From: Solirubrobacterales bacterium | GTDB taxonomy: Bacteria; Actinomycetota; Thermoleophilia; Solirubrobacterales; 70-9 | Assembly: GCA_021155855.1 (NCBI GenBank) | Contig: JAJNAZ010000003.1 | Location: 1 to 64,000, forward strand | Length of the DNA stretch: 64,000 nt | Direction: 5' to 3' | Part shown: positions 1-8,930 of the stretch, one piece after another | Position numbering within the stretch: the stretch's first letter is position 1 | How the letters are laid out: the number at the start of each line of letters is the position of its first letter | Made by a program: the position numbers and the translations under genes | Notes under the pieces: model-generated | Seen by the model: the letters and a program-made list of their open reading frames with translations, nothing else | Told to the model about the DNA's origin: nothing | Databases searched by the model: none

Positions 1-263
1 GCCTCGACCACCGCCGGGACGTAGTGGTCGTACATCCCGGCGCCGATGAAGCAGGTCTCGGAGTCCGCGTCGGCGTTGCGCGCCGCGAGCTCTGCGAGCC
101 GGTCGAAGACCTCGGTCTCCGAGAGCCCGTCGGCGAGCTCGAGCGGCTGGCCGAGGCGCAGGTCGGCGGGTATGTCGGCGAACAGCTCCTCGACCGAGCC
201 GGCCCCGATCGCCTCCAGCATCGCCTCCCGATCGGCGTCGGTCGCTGACGTGTAGCGGCTCAC
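1..263 (-). CDS. gcvPA: Glycine dehydrogenase (decarboxylating) subunit 1, N-terminal part, truncated by window edge
   Basis: Minus-strand translation from GTG at 263: VSRYTSATDADREAMLEAIGAGSVEELFADIPADLRLGQPLELADGLSETEVFDRLAELAARNADSDSETCFIGAGMYDHYVPAVVEA, typical GcvPA N-terminus. Confidence 0.85.
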   Translation of the reverse strand, partial: MSRYTSATDADREAMLEAIGAGSVEELFADIPADLRLGQPLELADGLSETEVFDRLAELAARNADADSETCFIGAGMYDHYVPAVVE

Positions 264-308
264 CGCCCTGAGGCTAGCGATCCCCGCGGCGAGGCCGAAC
301 GGATCGAG

Positions 309-869
309 CTAGCCCCCGCCGACCTGCGGTGGCTTGGTGATTCCCCCCGCCGGCTCAGCGCTGTCGCCCGGTTCGGACACGGGGCCCGACGGCTTCGGCG
401 GTGCCGCGGGCGCCGGCCCGGGCGCGCCCACCGGCTTCGACGCGATTCCACCCGGCGCCGGGGGCTGGCCCGGCTCGCGGGTCGCTTGCGGGGACCTTGG
501 CTCGCGCCCGTCCGATCCCCCGCCGCCCGGCGGGCGGTCGTCGCCCGCGCCCTCGGACGCCTTCCCCGGCCGGCGCTCGGACGCCGAGTCGCGCTCGCCG
601 TCTGCCGACTGCTTGCCGGCGCCCCGCTTGCGCTCGTCGCGGCTCGGTCGATCGCGATCGCCGGAGTGCGACGAATCGCTCGTGTCCGCGCCCAAAGAGC
701 CGCCCGCCCCGACCGACTCGGCCGCCGTGTCCGCCGACGACTCGGACCCGTCGTCGCCGCAACCGGCGACCGCGACGCCGATCGCCGCCGCTGCGGCGAT
801 CGCGAGCACGATCTGCTTGCACGCGGCGACCGGCGGGGCGCACCGCGCCCCGCCGGTCCCGACGCCCAT
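309..869 (-). CDS. Putative low-complexity lipoprotein
   Basis: Internal start MGVGTGG...; hydrophobic segment followed by lipobox-like AVAGC, then Ser/Gly/Pro/Asp/Arg-rich disordered tail. Confidence 0.5.
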   Translation of the reverse strand: MGVGTGGARCAPPVAACKQIVLAIAAAAAIGVAVAGCGDDGSESSADTAAESVGAGGSLGADTSDSSHSGDRDRPSRDERKRGAGKQSADGERDSASERRPGKASEGAGDDRPPGGGGSDGREPRSPQATREPGQPPAPGGIASKPVGAPGPAPAAPPKPSGPVSEPGDSAEPAGGITKPPQVGGG

Positions 870-897
870 CGGGCGCCGCCGCGAGCTCACGTCCGGG

Positions 898-1563
898 TCA
901 CCCGGCGTTGACCAGGCACCGTGCCACCACGGTGAGCGTCTGGTTGGCGCCTGTGTCGTTGCGTGCTGCGGCGATCCAGCCGTTGCCGCTCTGGAAGGAC
1001 GACACCAGGCGAACCAGGAAGCTCGTCGAGGTGGCGCCGCCATTGATGACCTCCGTGCCGGCGGGGCACGCGACGGCGACAGCCCCGTTGTTGTTGGCCG
1101 CGATTACCACGTTGTTCGCGACCTGGACGGTCCCGGCGAGCTGCCTCGATCCGACCGAGTTGTCGTTGATCTTCGCCGCGCTCACAGCGTTAGCGGCGAT
1201 CTTCGGGTTCGTCACTGCGGCATCGGCAATCTTTCCCTCCGTCACCGCCGCGTCGGCGATCTTCGGGTTTGTTACCGCGGCGTCGGCGATCTTGTCCGTC
1301 GTCACCTTCTGATCGCCGATCAGCGGATCCGGGTAGGTGCCCCTCAGGTCACCGCCCGCGGGGCTGCCCAGCTTCACCGCCTTCTTGTTGATCTGCTTCT
1401 TCGCCTGCTTCTTGGCGATCTTCTTCACCTGCGACTTGCTCACCGCCCGGGTGAGCGCATCGGGCGCAGCGACCGCCGTTCCGACGAGCGCCACCGACAG
1501 CGCAACCACTGCGAAGATCATCGCGGCCGAGGGCCGGGATCGTGACAGGGCACTGAGATTCAT
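898..1563 (-). CDS. Secreted/surface protein with decapeptide repeats (phage-tail-fibre-like)
   Basis: Signal-anchor MIFAVVALSVALVGTAVAA; GDLRGTYPDPLI motif; repeats KIADAAVTNP/KIADAAVTEG/KIADAAVTNP/KIAANAVSAA. Confidence 0.7.
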   Translation of the reverse strand: MNLSALSRSRPSAAMIFAVVALSVALVGTAVAAPDALTRAVSKSQVKKIAKKQAKKQINKKAVKLGSPAGGDLRGTYPDPLIGDQKVTTDKIADAAVTNPKIADAAVTEGKIADAAVTNPKIAANAVSAAKINDNSVGSRQLAGTVQVANNVVIAANNNGAVAVACPAGTEVINGGATSTSFLVRLVSSFQSGNGWIAAARNDTGANQTLTVVARCLVNAG

Positions 1564-1659
1564 TTACTCCCCACTTTCGATAAGCCGCGTCAGCTTCCCC
1601 TCGAAGCCCGCGGCGTTGGACGGATTGATGCCCGACCCTCTCCGATCGGCCTCAGCGTG

Positions 1660-2052
1660 TCAAGTGGCCGAGAGCAACTCGCGATATGCGGCGACGTCGA
1701 GGAGCGCGTCGACCTGCGACGGGTCCGACAGCCTCACCCGCACCAACCAGCCCCCCCCGTAGGGGTCGGCGTTGATCCGCTCGGGGCTGTCGGCCAGCGC
1801 CTCGTTGACCGCGGTGACCTCGCCGGAGAGGGGCGCGTAGACGTCGGAGACGGCCTTCACCGACTCGACCTCGGCGTAGGGCTGGTCCTTGCTCAGCTCG
1901 GCGCCGAGCTCGGGCGGCTCGAAGAAGACCACTTCGCCGAGCGCGTCCTGGGCGTACCAGGTGATCCCAAAGACGGCCTCATCGCCCTCGATCCGCGCCC
2001 AGTCGTGCTCGGGGTGGTACTTGAGCTCCTCGGGATAGCTCTCTTCGGCCAA
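1660..2052 (-). CDS. gcvH: Glycine cleavage system H protein
   Basis: YHPEHDWARIEGDEAVFGITWYAQDALGEVVFFEPPELG...ESVKAVSDVYAPLSGEV (lipoyl-Lys motif). Confidence 0.95.
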   Translation of the reverse strand: MAEESYPEELKYHPEHDWARIEGDEAVFGITWYAQDALGEVVFFEPPELGAELSKDQPYAEVESVKAVSDVYAPLSGEVTAVNEALADSPERINADPYGGGWLVRVRLSDPSQVDALLDVAAYRELLSAT

Positions 2053-2171
2053 TCTTCCTCCTTCGCCTCTGGCGGCGCGAGGCTAACCGATCGCCCGCAG
2101 AGCCTCCACCTGGGGGACGGTGGTCCAAGTCCCGCCGCCTAGGTCGTCGCGGCTTGGCGCACTGCCCGCGG

Positions 2172-3278
2172 TCAAGCCCGCTCGCCGGCGAGCGCCAGCA
2201 GGGGGCGCTTTTCGACCCGGGCTGCGCGGCGGCGGCCCCGCACGTCGAGCTCGACCTCCGTGCCGGGCTCGGCCAGCTCTGAGCGAACGTAGGCCATTCC
2301 GATGCCCCTCTCCAGCGAGGGCGAGAACGTGCCGCTGGTGACCTCGCCTGCGCGGTCGCCGTCGAACAGCACCGGGTTGCCCTGGCGCGGGATGCCGCGC
2401 TCGGTGAGCGCGAACGGCGCCAGGCGCTCGGCCGTACCCTCCAAGCGCGCCGTGGCGACCGCGTCGGCGCCGATGAAGCCGGTCTCCTCCTTGCAGCACC
2501 ACCCGAGCCCGGCCTCGATCGGGTTGCGCCCCTCGCTGAGGTCGTTGCCGTAGAGGTGGAAGCAGACCTCGAGCCGCAGCGTGTCGCGGGCGCCGAGCCC
2601 GGCGGGCGTCGCCCCGGACTCGAGCAGCGCGTCCCAGAGGCCGGCGGCGCTCTGCGGTGCAACCAGGATCTCGACCCCGTCCTCGCCGGTGTAGCCGGTC
2701 CCGCAGACGAGCGCCTCGGCGCCGCCGATGCCGGCGACGAGCGGCAGGGTCGCGGTGCGCATCCGCAGCGGCAACTCGGCGTCGACCAGGCGCGCGACAA
2801 TGCCGCGGGCCTCGGGCCCCTGGACGGCGAGCATCGCGTAGTCGTCGAGGCGATCGCGAACCTCGGCGTCGAAGCCGTGTGCGTGGTCGCGAAACCAACC
2901 CAGGTCGCGCCCATGGTTGGCCGCGTTGGTGACCGTCAGGTAGCGGTCGTCGGCAAGCCGGTAGGTGAACAGGTCGTCGAGGACGCCACCGTCGTCTTTG
3001 CAGAGGACCGAGTACTGCGCGCCGCCGACCTCGATCCTGGAGACATCGTTGGAGAGCAGGCGCTGGAGCAGGCCGAGGGCCCCTGGCCCCTCGGTCTCGA
3101 TCTCGCCCATGTGCGAGACGTCGAAGACGCCGCAGCCGTCGCGCACCGCGCGATGCTCGGCGCCCACCCCGGCGTACTGCACCGGCATCTCCCAGCCCGC
3201 GAACGCAACCAGCCGTGCGCCGGCGGCGACGTGGGCGTCATACAGCGGGGTGTGCCTGAGAGCCGCGCTGGCCTCCAC
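2172..3278 (-). CDS. gcvT: Glycine cleavage system T protein (aminomethyltransferase)
   Basis: LRHTPLYDAHVAAGARLVAFAGWEMPVQY ... DVSHMGEIE; full-length GcvT pattern. Confidence 0.95.
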   Translation of the reverse strand: MEASAALRHTPLYDAHVAAGARLVAFAGWEMPVQYAGVGAEHRAVRDGCGVFDVSHMGEIETEGPGALGLLQRLLSNDVSRIEVGGAQYSVLCKDDGGVLDDLFTYRLADDRYLTVTNAANHGRDLGWFRDHAHGFDAEVRDRLDDYAMLAVQGPEARGIVARLVDAELPLRMRTATLPLVAGIGGAEALVCGTGYTGEDGVEILVAPQSAAGLWDALLESGATPAGLGARDTLRLEVCFHLYGNDLSEGRNPIEAGLGWCCKEETGFIGADAVATARLEGTAERLAPFALTERGIPRQGNPVLFDGDRAGEVTSGTFSPSLERGIGMAYVRSELAEPGTEVELDVRGRRRAARVEKRPLLALAGERA

Positions 3279-3307
3279 GGCACCGAGGCTATCGCCGGCG
3301 CCGGGGT

Positions 3308-4393
3308 TCAGCGGCCGCGCAGGAACGGCGGCACGTCGATCTCATCCTCGGAGACGGTGAGCTCGCGGCGCTCGCGGTCGCCCAGGCCCTCGACCTGGCG
3401 GCGGCGACTGCGCTCGCGCACCCGCATCGGGCTGCGGGCCATCGTCTCGAAGCCCTCGAAGCCGGTCGCGATCACCGTCACCCGCACCTCGTCGCCGACC
3501 GCGCCGTCGATCACGGTGCCGAAGATGATGTTGGCGCCCTTGTCGGCGGTCGAGACGACGATGTCGGCCGCTTCGTTGACCTCGAACAGGTTGAGATCGT
3601 CGGAACCGGTGAAGTTGAGCAGCATCCCGGTGGCACCCTCGATCGACTCCTCCATCAGCGGCGAGGAGATCGCCATCTTCGCCGCCTCCGCGGCGCGGTT
3701 CTCCCCCGAGGCGGTGCCGACGCCCATCATCGCCGAGCCGGCATCGGCCATCACCGTGCGCACGTCGGCGAAGTCGAGGTTGATCTGGCCGGGAGTGGTG
3801 ATCAGGTCGGTGATCCCCTGGACGCCCTGGCGCAGGATGTCGTCGGCCATCCGGAAGGCCTCCTGGACCGAGGTTCGCCGTTCGACCACCTCGAGCAGCT
3901 TCTGGTTCGGGACGATGATCAGCGTGTCGCACTTGGCGCGCAGCTTGTCGATCCCGTCGAGAGCCTGCTGCATGCGGCGATGGCCCTCGAACTCGAACGG
4001 CTTGGTGACCACACCGACGGTCAGCGCGCCGATCTCCTCCTTGGCGATCTCGGCGATCACCGGCGCGGCGCCGGTGCCCGTGCCACCGCCCTCGCCGGCG
4101 GTGACGAAGACCATGTCGGCGCCCTTGAGCGCCTCCTTGATGTCGTCGCGCGACTCGGCCGCGGCCCCGGCGCCGACATCGGGGTTGGCCCCGGCGCCGA
4201 GCCCGTGGGTGAGCTGATGCCCGACGGCCAGCTTGATGTCGGCCTCACAAGCCTGCAGGGCCTGGACGTCGGTGTTGACGGCGATGAACTCGACGCCCTT
4301 GAGCCCGGCGTCGACCATGCGGCTGACGGCGTTGGTGCCACCTCCGCCGGCGCCAACGACCTTGATCACCGCGAGATAGGACGACTCGACCAT
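3308..4393 (-). CDS. ftsZ: Cell division protein FtsZ
   Basis: [26 protein letters not shown] tubulin signature, C-terminal [12 protein letters not shown]. Confidence 0.98.
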   Translation of the reverse strand: MVESSYLAVIKVVGAGGGGTNAVSRMVDAGLKGVEFIAVNTDVQALQACEADIKLAVGHQLTHGLGAGANPDVGAGAAAESRDDIKEALKGADMVFVTAGEGGGTGTGAAPVIAEIAKEEIGALTVGVVTKPFEFEGHRRMQQALDGIDKLRAKCDTLIIVPNQKLLEVVERRTSVQEAFRMADDILRQGVQGITDLITTPGQINLDFADVRTVMADAGSAMMGVGTASGENRAAEAAKMAISSPLMEESIEGATGMLLNFTGSDDLNLFEVNEAADIVVSTADKGANIIFGTVIDGAVGDEVRVTVIATGFEGFETMARSPMRVRERSRRRQVEGLGDRERRELTVSEDEIDVPPFLRGR

Positions 4394-4554
4394 CTTCTCC
4401 CGTTCCTATGAGTTGACCCTTGTTGCGTCCGAGGCTGAAGCAATACTTGAGTGTTTCCGCGCTTTGCAGCCTAGACGTCAAGGCGACGGTAGGGCATCGC
4501 GGCGCTTCTGTCAATCGCCCCCGCGGACCGCGGCACGGAATCCTGCAATCGCCT

Positions 4555-4577
4555 ACCCTCGATGCAAAATCGAGGGT
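4555..4577. promoter_or_regulatory. Perfect 9-bp inverted repeat in ftsQ-ftsZ intergenic region
   Basis: ACCCTCGAT-GCAAA-ATCGAGGGT, between ftsQ stop (4602) and ftsZ start (4393). Confidence 0.5.
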
Positions 4578-4601
4578 TGACATAGATCCTAAAGTCTCTA
4601 C

Positions 4602-5540
4602 CTACGCTTGAGGCTCGGCGATTTGCAGGGGCTTCCCGGCTCCCCCGGCGGCGGGTCGCTCCGGCACCCGAACGTCGACGTAGCTGAGCGTGTCGAGCTT
4701 CGGGTCGGCCAGCACTGCCGCGGCCGCCGCCCACTTCTGCGCCGCGCCCGCGCTGCTGCCGAACCGCACGGGGATGTCGCCGCGCAGGGTGACCTCGACT
4801 CCATAGTCGCTCGAGTGGTCGACCTCCTCGATCAGCGGCAGAAGCGGCTCCGGCGCCGCACCGACGATCAGCGCCTGTTCGAGCGGCTCGCCCCCCAGCG
4901 TCCCGGCGGCGGGAACCTGGTCCAGCTCAAGAACGGGCAGATCCTCGTCGGGCACGGCAACGCCTGCGAGCAGGGTCCCATCGGAGCCCACCGGGACCTC
5001 GCGCCCGCCCCCGCGGACGACCAGCCTCGGCGGGCGCTCGATGACCTCGATCCGCATCCCGTGCGGGAAGTTGGGGTCCACCGTCACCGCCTTGATCGTC
5101 GGGTAGGCAGTCGCGGCTTCGTCGATCCGCGCGCGATCGACGTGCAGGGTGGTCATCTGTTCGGCGACAGCGGTCAGATCGGCGACGATCCGCTCCCGCT
5201 CGCCGGCGGTCACGCCGACCACTTCGACGTCGTCGACCGCCACCAGCGAGGAGTCGCGGAGCCAGAGCATGTATCCGGCGCCGAACGCGACGAGGAGCGC
5301 AGCGAGCGCCACGAGCCGCCCACGCCAGGAGTGGGGACCGCGTAGCCGCAGGGCCCGCGGGCGGGCGAATCGTCGGCGCGCGGCGCGCCGCGGCCTGCGC
5401 CGGCTCGGCCGTGACCTTCGTCGATCGGCAACACGCTGGCTGGCCCGCTTCGGCGCTTGCGACGATCGCCGAGGCGGTCGTGTCGCGGAGGCGTTCGAAC
5501 GGCGCTTTCCGGCAGCGGTCGTGGCCCGGGATCGGCTCAT
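4602..5540 (-). CDS. ftsQ: Cell division protein FtsQ (POTRA-domain) with Arg-rich cytoplasmic tail
   Basis: Start MSRSRATTAAGKRRS; TM LVALAALLVAFGAGYMLWL; VDDVEVVGVTAGERERIVADL POTRA; position between murB and ftsZ. Confidence 0.88.
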   Translation of the reverse strand: MSRSRATTAAGKRRSNASATRPPRRSSQAPKRASQRVADRRRSRPSRRRPRRAARRRFARPRALRLRGPHSWRGRLVALAALLVAFGAGYMLWLRDSSLVAVDDVEVVGVTAGERERIVADLTAVAEQMTTLHVDRARIDEAATAYPTIKAVTVDPNFPHGMRIEVIERPPRLVVRGGGREVPVGSDGTLLAGVAVPDEDLPVLELDQVPAAGTLGGEPLEQALIVGAAPEPLLPLIEEVDHSSDYGVEVTLRGDIPVRFGSSAGAAQKWAAAAAVLADPKLDTLSYVDVRVPERPAAGGAGKPLQIAEPQA

Positions 5541-5557
5541 CGGAGCATCATTCGCCG

Positions 5558-6469
5558 TCAGCGCTCCCAGCCCTGCGGCCACTCGACCTCGCCGAGCACC
5601 TGCACCTCGGGCTCGAGCTCGACCCCGAACCGCTCCTTCACCCGGCGCCGGCCCGCCGCCATCACCGAGAGTACGTCGGCGGTCGTCGCCGAACCCGTGT
5701 TCTCGACGAAGTTCGCGTGCTTGGGCGAGAACCTGGCGCCGCCGGCGGCGAGCCCCCGGCAGCCGGCCGCCTCGAGCAGCTGGCCGGCGGTGCGGCCCTC
5801 CGCTCGCGGGTCGTCGGGGTTCTTGAAGGTCGAGCCGAAGGTCTTGATCCCCGACGGCTGCGCCTCGCGACGCTTGGCGCGCATCTCGGCGAGGATCGCC
5901 TTCACCGCCGCGGGCTCGGCCTCGGCGAGCCCGAAGGCGGCGCGCGAGACGACCTCCCCGGGGCCGAGGTTCGAGCTGCGGTAGGCGAACCCGAGCTCGT
6001 CGGGGACCCTTCGCTCGGCGCCCGCCGCGGTGCAGACCTCGACCCACTCCAGCACCCGGGCGAGCTGACCGCCGTACGCGTTCGCATTCATCCGCACGGC
6101 GCCACCTACGGTGCCGGGGATGTTGATCCCGAACTCGAGCCCGCCCAGCCCCCACCCGGCCGCCTTCGCCGCAGCCGAGGGCAGCCGGACGCCGCCGCCG
6201 CAGACGAGCATCGTCCCCTCGCGCTCGATCGTCGACAGCTCGCCGTCGAGCTTCAGTACCAGGCCCCGGACGCCGGCGTCGGCGACCAGCAGGTTGGAGC
6301 CGGAGCCCACCGCCTCGACCGCGATCCCGTCGGCCGCCGCCCAGGCGAGCAGGTCGACGAGCTCGCGCGCCGATCGCGGTCGTGCGAAGAGCTCGGCGTC
6401 ACCACCGGCGCGCACGGTGGTCAGCCGCGCCAGCGAATAATCGCGCTCGACGCCCCCGGGCAATGCCAT
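5558..6469 (-). CDS. murB: UDP-N-acetylenolpyruvoylglucosamine reductase
   Basis: TTVRAGGDAELF, GSGSNLLVADAGVRG, NIPGTVGGAVRMNANAYGG; start MALPGG overlaps murC end. Confidence 0.95.
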   Translation of the reverse strand: MALPGGVERDYSLARLTTVRAGGDAELFARPRSARELVDLLAWAAADGIAVEAVGSGSNLLVADAGVRGLVLKLDGELSTIEREGTMLVCGGGVRLPSAAAKAAGWGLGGLEFGINIPGTVGGAVRMNANAYGGQLARVLEWVEVCTAAGAERRVPDELGFAYRSSNLGPGEVVSRAAFGLAEAEPAAVKAILAEMRAKRREAQPSGIKTFGSTFKNPDDPRAEGRTAGQLLEAAGCRGLAAGGARFSPKHANFVENTGSATTADVLSVMAAGRRRVKERFGVELEPEVQVLGEVEWPQGWER

Positions 6470-7833
6470 CAACCTCGCGCCTCCTCGGACCCTGCCCCTG
6501 GAAGCCAAGTGGAGGAGGCGGCAGGCATTTGTTCATCCACGAGCTGGCTCGCCAGCTCGTGGATGTCCCCGGCGCCGATCGTGACCAGCAGGTCGCCCTC
6601 GCGCAGGTGGCCCCGAAGCCGCCGCAGCGCCGTCTCGGCGTCGCGTAGCCACCACACCGGCCGCCCCCGCGAGTGGTCGGCGGCGGCGCGGGCGACGTCG
6701 AGGCCGCTGACGCCGGCGAGCTCGCCCACCGGCTGCTCGCGCGCCGCGTAGACGTCGAACACGCCGACCTCGTCGGCGGCGGTGAGCGCGGCGCCGAAGC
6801 GGGTCGCCAGGGCGCGGGTGCGCGAGTACAGGTGCGGCTGAAAGACGGCGATCAGACGCCGCGGCTCGAGCTCCCGCAGCGCCGCCAGAGTCGCCTCGAC
6901 CTCGGTCGGGTGGTGCGCGTAGTCGTCGTAGATCTCGGCCCCGTCGCAGCTCCCCTTGCGCTGTAGGCGCCGCAGCATCCCCGGGAAGCGCTCGAGTCGC
7001 CGCGCGAGCGAATCGGCGCTCCCGATCCCGGCCAGCTCGGCGGCGGCCAGCGCCGCGCGGGCGTTGAGCACGTTGTGGGCGCCGGGAACCGTGAGGCCCA
7101 GCGGCGGGCCGGGACGGTCGCGGTCGAAGCGCACGACCCGCTGCCCGCTCGGGATCGAGTCGAGCGCGGCGTCCGCCGGCAGCACGAGGCTCGAGGCGGG
7201 CGCGGCGAACCGGTGGAAGGCCTGGACCAGCTCCGCTCTCCCCGACCAGCGCGAGTGATGGTCGAGCTCGACGTTTGTGACCACGGCGATCTCGGGCTCG
7301 AGCTCGAGAAAGCTGGCGTCCGACTCATCGGCCTCCGCGATCACCCACTCCGCGTCGGGCTCCCAGCCCGCGTTCGCGGGCTCGCCCTCGGCGCCGAGAC
7401 CCGGCAGCTCGCCGCCGAGGAAGAAGGCGCTGCGGCCCACCGCCAGCCAGGTCAGCATGCCCGCGGTCGTGGTCTTGCCGTGCGCGCCGGCGACCGCGAT
7501 CAGCCGCTTCTGCGAGCACACTTCGGCGAGCAGCCGGCCACGATGGATCACCCGCTGGCCCCGTTCGCGGGCGCGGGCGAGCTCGGGATTGTCGCTCGCG
7601 ATCGCCGTCGACACGACGACCTCGGCGTCTTCGGGGACGGCGCCGGGATCGTGACCGACCCGGGCCTCGATCCCCGCCGCGCGGAGGCGCCGCAGGTAGG
7701 AGCTCTCGGCTCGGTCGCTGCCGCTCACCCGGGCCCCGAGCCGGTGGCAGACGAGCGCCAGGCCGCTCATGCCCGCCCCGCCGATAGCGACGAAGTGAAG
7801 CTTTCTGCCGGTCCAGTCCGGGGCGTTCATCAC
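6469..7833 (-). CDS. murC: UDP-N-acetylmuramate--L-alanine ligase
   Basis: FVAIGGAGMSGLA, VAGAHGKTTTAGML, YDDYAHHPTEVEATL. Confidence 0.96.
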   Translation of the reverse strand: MMNAPDWTGRKLHFVAIGGAGMSGLALVCHRLGARVSGSDRAESSYLRRLRAAGIEARVGHDPGAVPEDAEVVVSTAIASDNPELARARERGQRVIHRGRLLAEVCSQKRLIAVAGAHGKTTTAGMLTWLAVGRSAFFLGGELPGLGAEGEPANAGWEPDAEWVIAEADESDASFLELEPEIAVVTNVELDHHSRWSGRAELVQAFHRFAAPASSLVLPADAALDSIPSGQRVVRFDRDRPGPPLGLTVPGAHNVLNARAALAAAELAGIGSADSLARRLERFPGMLRRLQRKGSCDGAEIYDDYAHHPTEVEATLAALRELEPRRLIAVFQPHLYSRTRALATRFGAALTAADEVGVFDVYAAREQPVGELAGVSGLDVARAAADHSRGRPVWWLRDAETALRRLRGHLREGDLLVTIGAGDIHELASQLVDEQMPAASSTWLPGAGSEEARG

Positions 7834-8930
7834 CGATCAGGTTGGCGAATCGCGGCGAGGACCTCGGCCGCGACGCGCTCGGCGGCGTCGGGCCGGGCGC
7901 GCGAGCGAGCGGCGACCGCCATCTCGTCCAGGCGCCGCCCGTCGCCGAGCAGCCCGGCGGCCAGCCGTCGCAGGATCCCGGGGTCGAGCTCGGAGTCCTC
8001 GATCACCACCGCCGCACCCGCCTCGGCCATCCACCGGGCGTTCGCGTGCTGATGGCGGGCCGTCGCATGGGGATACGGCACCAGGATCGCGGGCCGCCCG
8101 GCGGCGGCGATCTCGAAGATCGATCCTCCGGCGCGCGCGAGCACCAGATCCGCAGCGGCGAGCGCCTGACCGAGATCCGGCTCGTAGGAGAGCAACGTGT
8201 AGCGAGGCGGGTCGCCGGCCTCCGCGAGCCGCCGGCGTGCCTCGGCGTAGTCGCGCTCGCCGCAGATGTGGAGGACGTCGAAGTCGCGCTCGGCCGGCGG
8301 CGAGCCGGCGAACGCCTCGAGCGCACAGCGGTTGATCGAACGCGCGCCCTGGCTGCCGCCGAAGACCAGCAGGCAGCGCGCCTCGGGCGCGATCTCAAAG
8401 CGCTCGCGGGCGAGCTCGCGGTCGGCGCCGATGACGGCGGCCGGCACCGGCCTTCCGGTGACCAGGTAGCGGTCGCCCTCGCGACCCTCGATCGGAAACG
8501 CGAGGCAGACCCGCCGGGCACGCCGGGCGAGCATCCGGTTGCTGAGCCCGAGGTGGCGGTCGGCCTCGCTCAGTACGAGCGGCAGTCGCAGCGAGAGCGC
8601 CGCCAGGCCGACCGGCCCGGCCACGTACCCGCCGCCGCCGAGTACCGCCTCGGCGCCGCGCTCGCGCAGCGCCCGCCTGGCGGCTGGCACGGCGGCGGCC
8701 GCAAGGCCGGCCGCGCCGACCGCGCGCATCGGGTTGCGCCGGTCGAGCCCGCGGACATGCAGGAGGTCGATCTCATATCCGGCCCGCGGCACCAGCTCTG
8801 CCTCGGCGCGGTCCTCGGCGCCGATGAAGGTGGCCGCGGCGCCCTCAGCCCGGAGCGCGTCGGCGACGGCCAGCGCCGGCACGACGTGCCCCGCGGTTCC
8901 CCCCGCGGCTATGACCACCCTGGGCGCCAT
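7830..8930 (-). CDS. murG: UDP-N-acetylglucosamine--N-acetylmuramyl-(pentapeptide) pyrophosphoryl-undecaprenol GlcNAc transferase
   Basis: Start MAPRVVIAAGGTAGHVVPALAVADAL; GGSQGARSIN; ARAGGSIFEIAAAGRPAILVPYP. Confidence 0.95.
   Translation of the reverse strand: MAPRVVIAAGGTAGHVVPALAVADALRAEGAAATFIGAEDRAEAELVPRAGYEIDLLHVRGLDRRNPMRAVGAAGLAAAAVPAARRALRERGAEAVLGGGGYVAGPVGLAALSLRLPLVLSEADRHLGLSNRMLARRARRVCLAFPIEGREGDRYLVTGRPVPAAVIGADRELARERFEIAPEARCLLVFGGSQGARSINRCALEAFAGSPPAERDFDVLHICGERDYAEARRRLAEAGDPPRYTLLSYEPDLGQALAAADLVLARAGGSIFEIAAAGRPAILVPYPHATARHQHANARWMAEAGAAVVIEDSELDPGILRRLAAGLLGDGRRLDEMAVAARSRARPDAAERVAAEVLAAIRQPDR

Noticed and set aside
1144-1293. Decapeptide-repeat DNA considered as a prophage fragment
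   Set aside because: No other phage genes nearby; signal-anchor N-terminus favours a cellular surface protein
3279-3307. Glycine riboswitch upstream of gcvT
   Set aside because: Only ~30 bp between ftsZ stop and gcvT start; no room for the aptamer
2556-4217. 553-aa plus-strand ORF opposite gcvT/ftsZ
   Set aside because: Antisense shadow ORF of high-GC coding sequence; minus strand has clear GcvT and FtsZ
5411-6751. 446-aa plus-strand ORF
   Set aside because: Shadow of ftsQ/murB/murC; low-complexity composition, no recognisable domain
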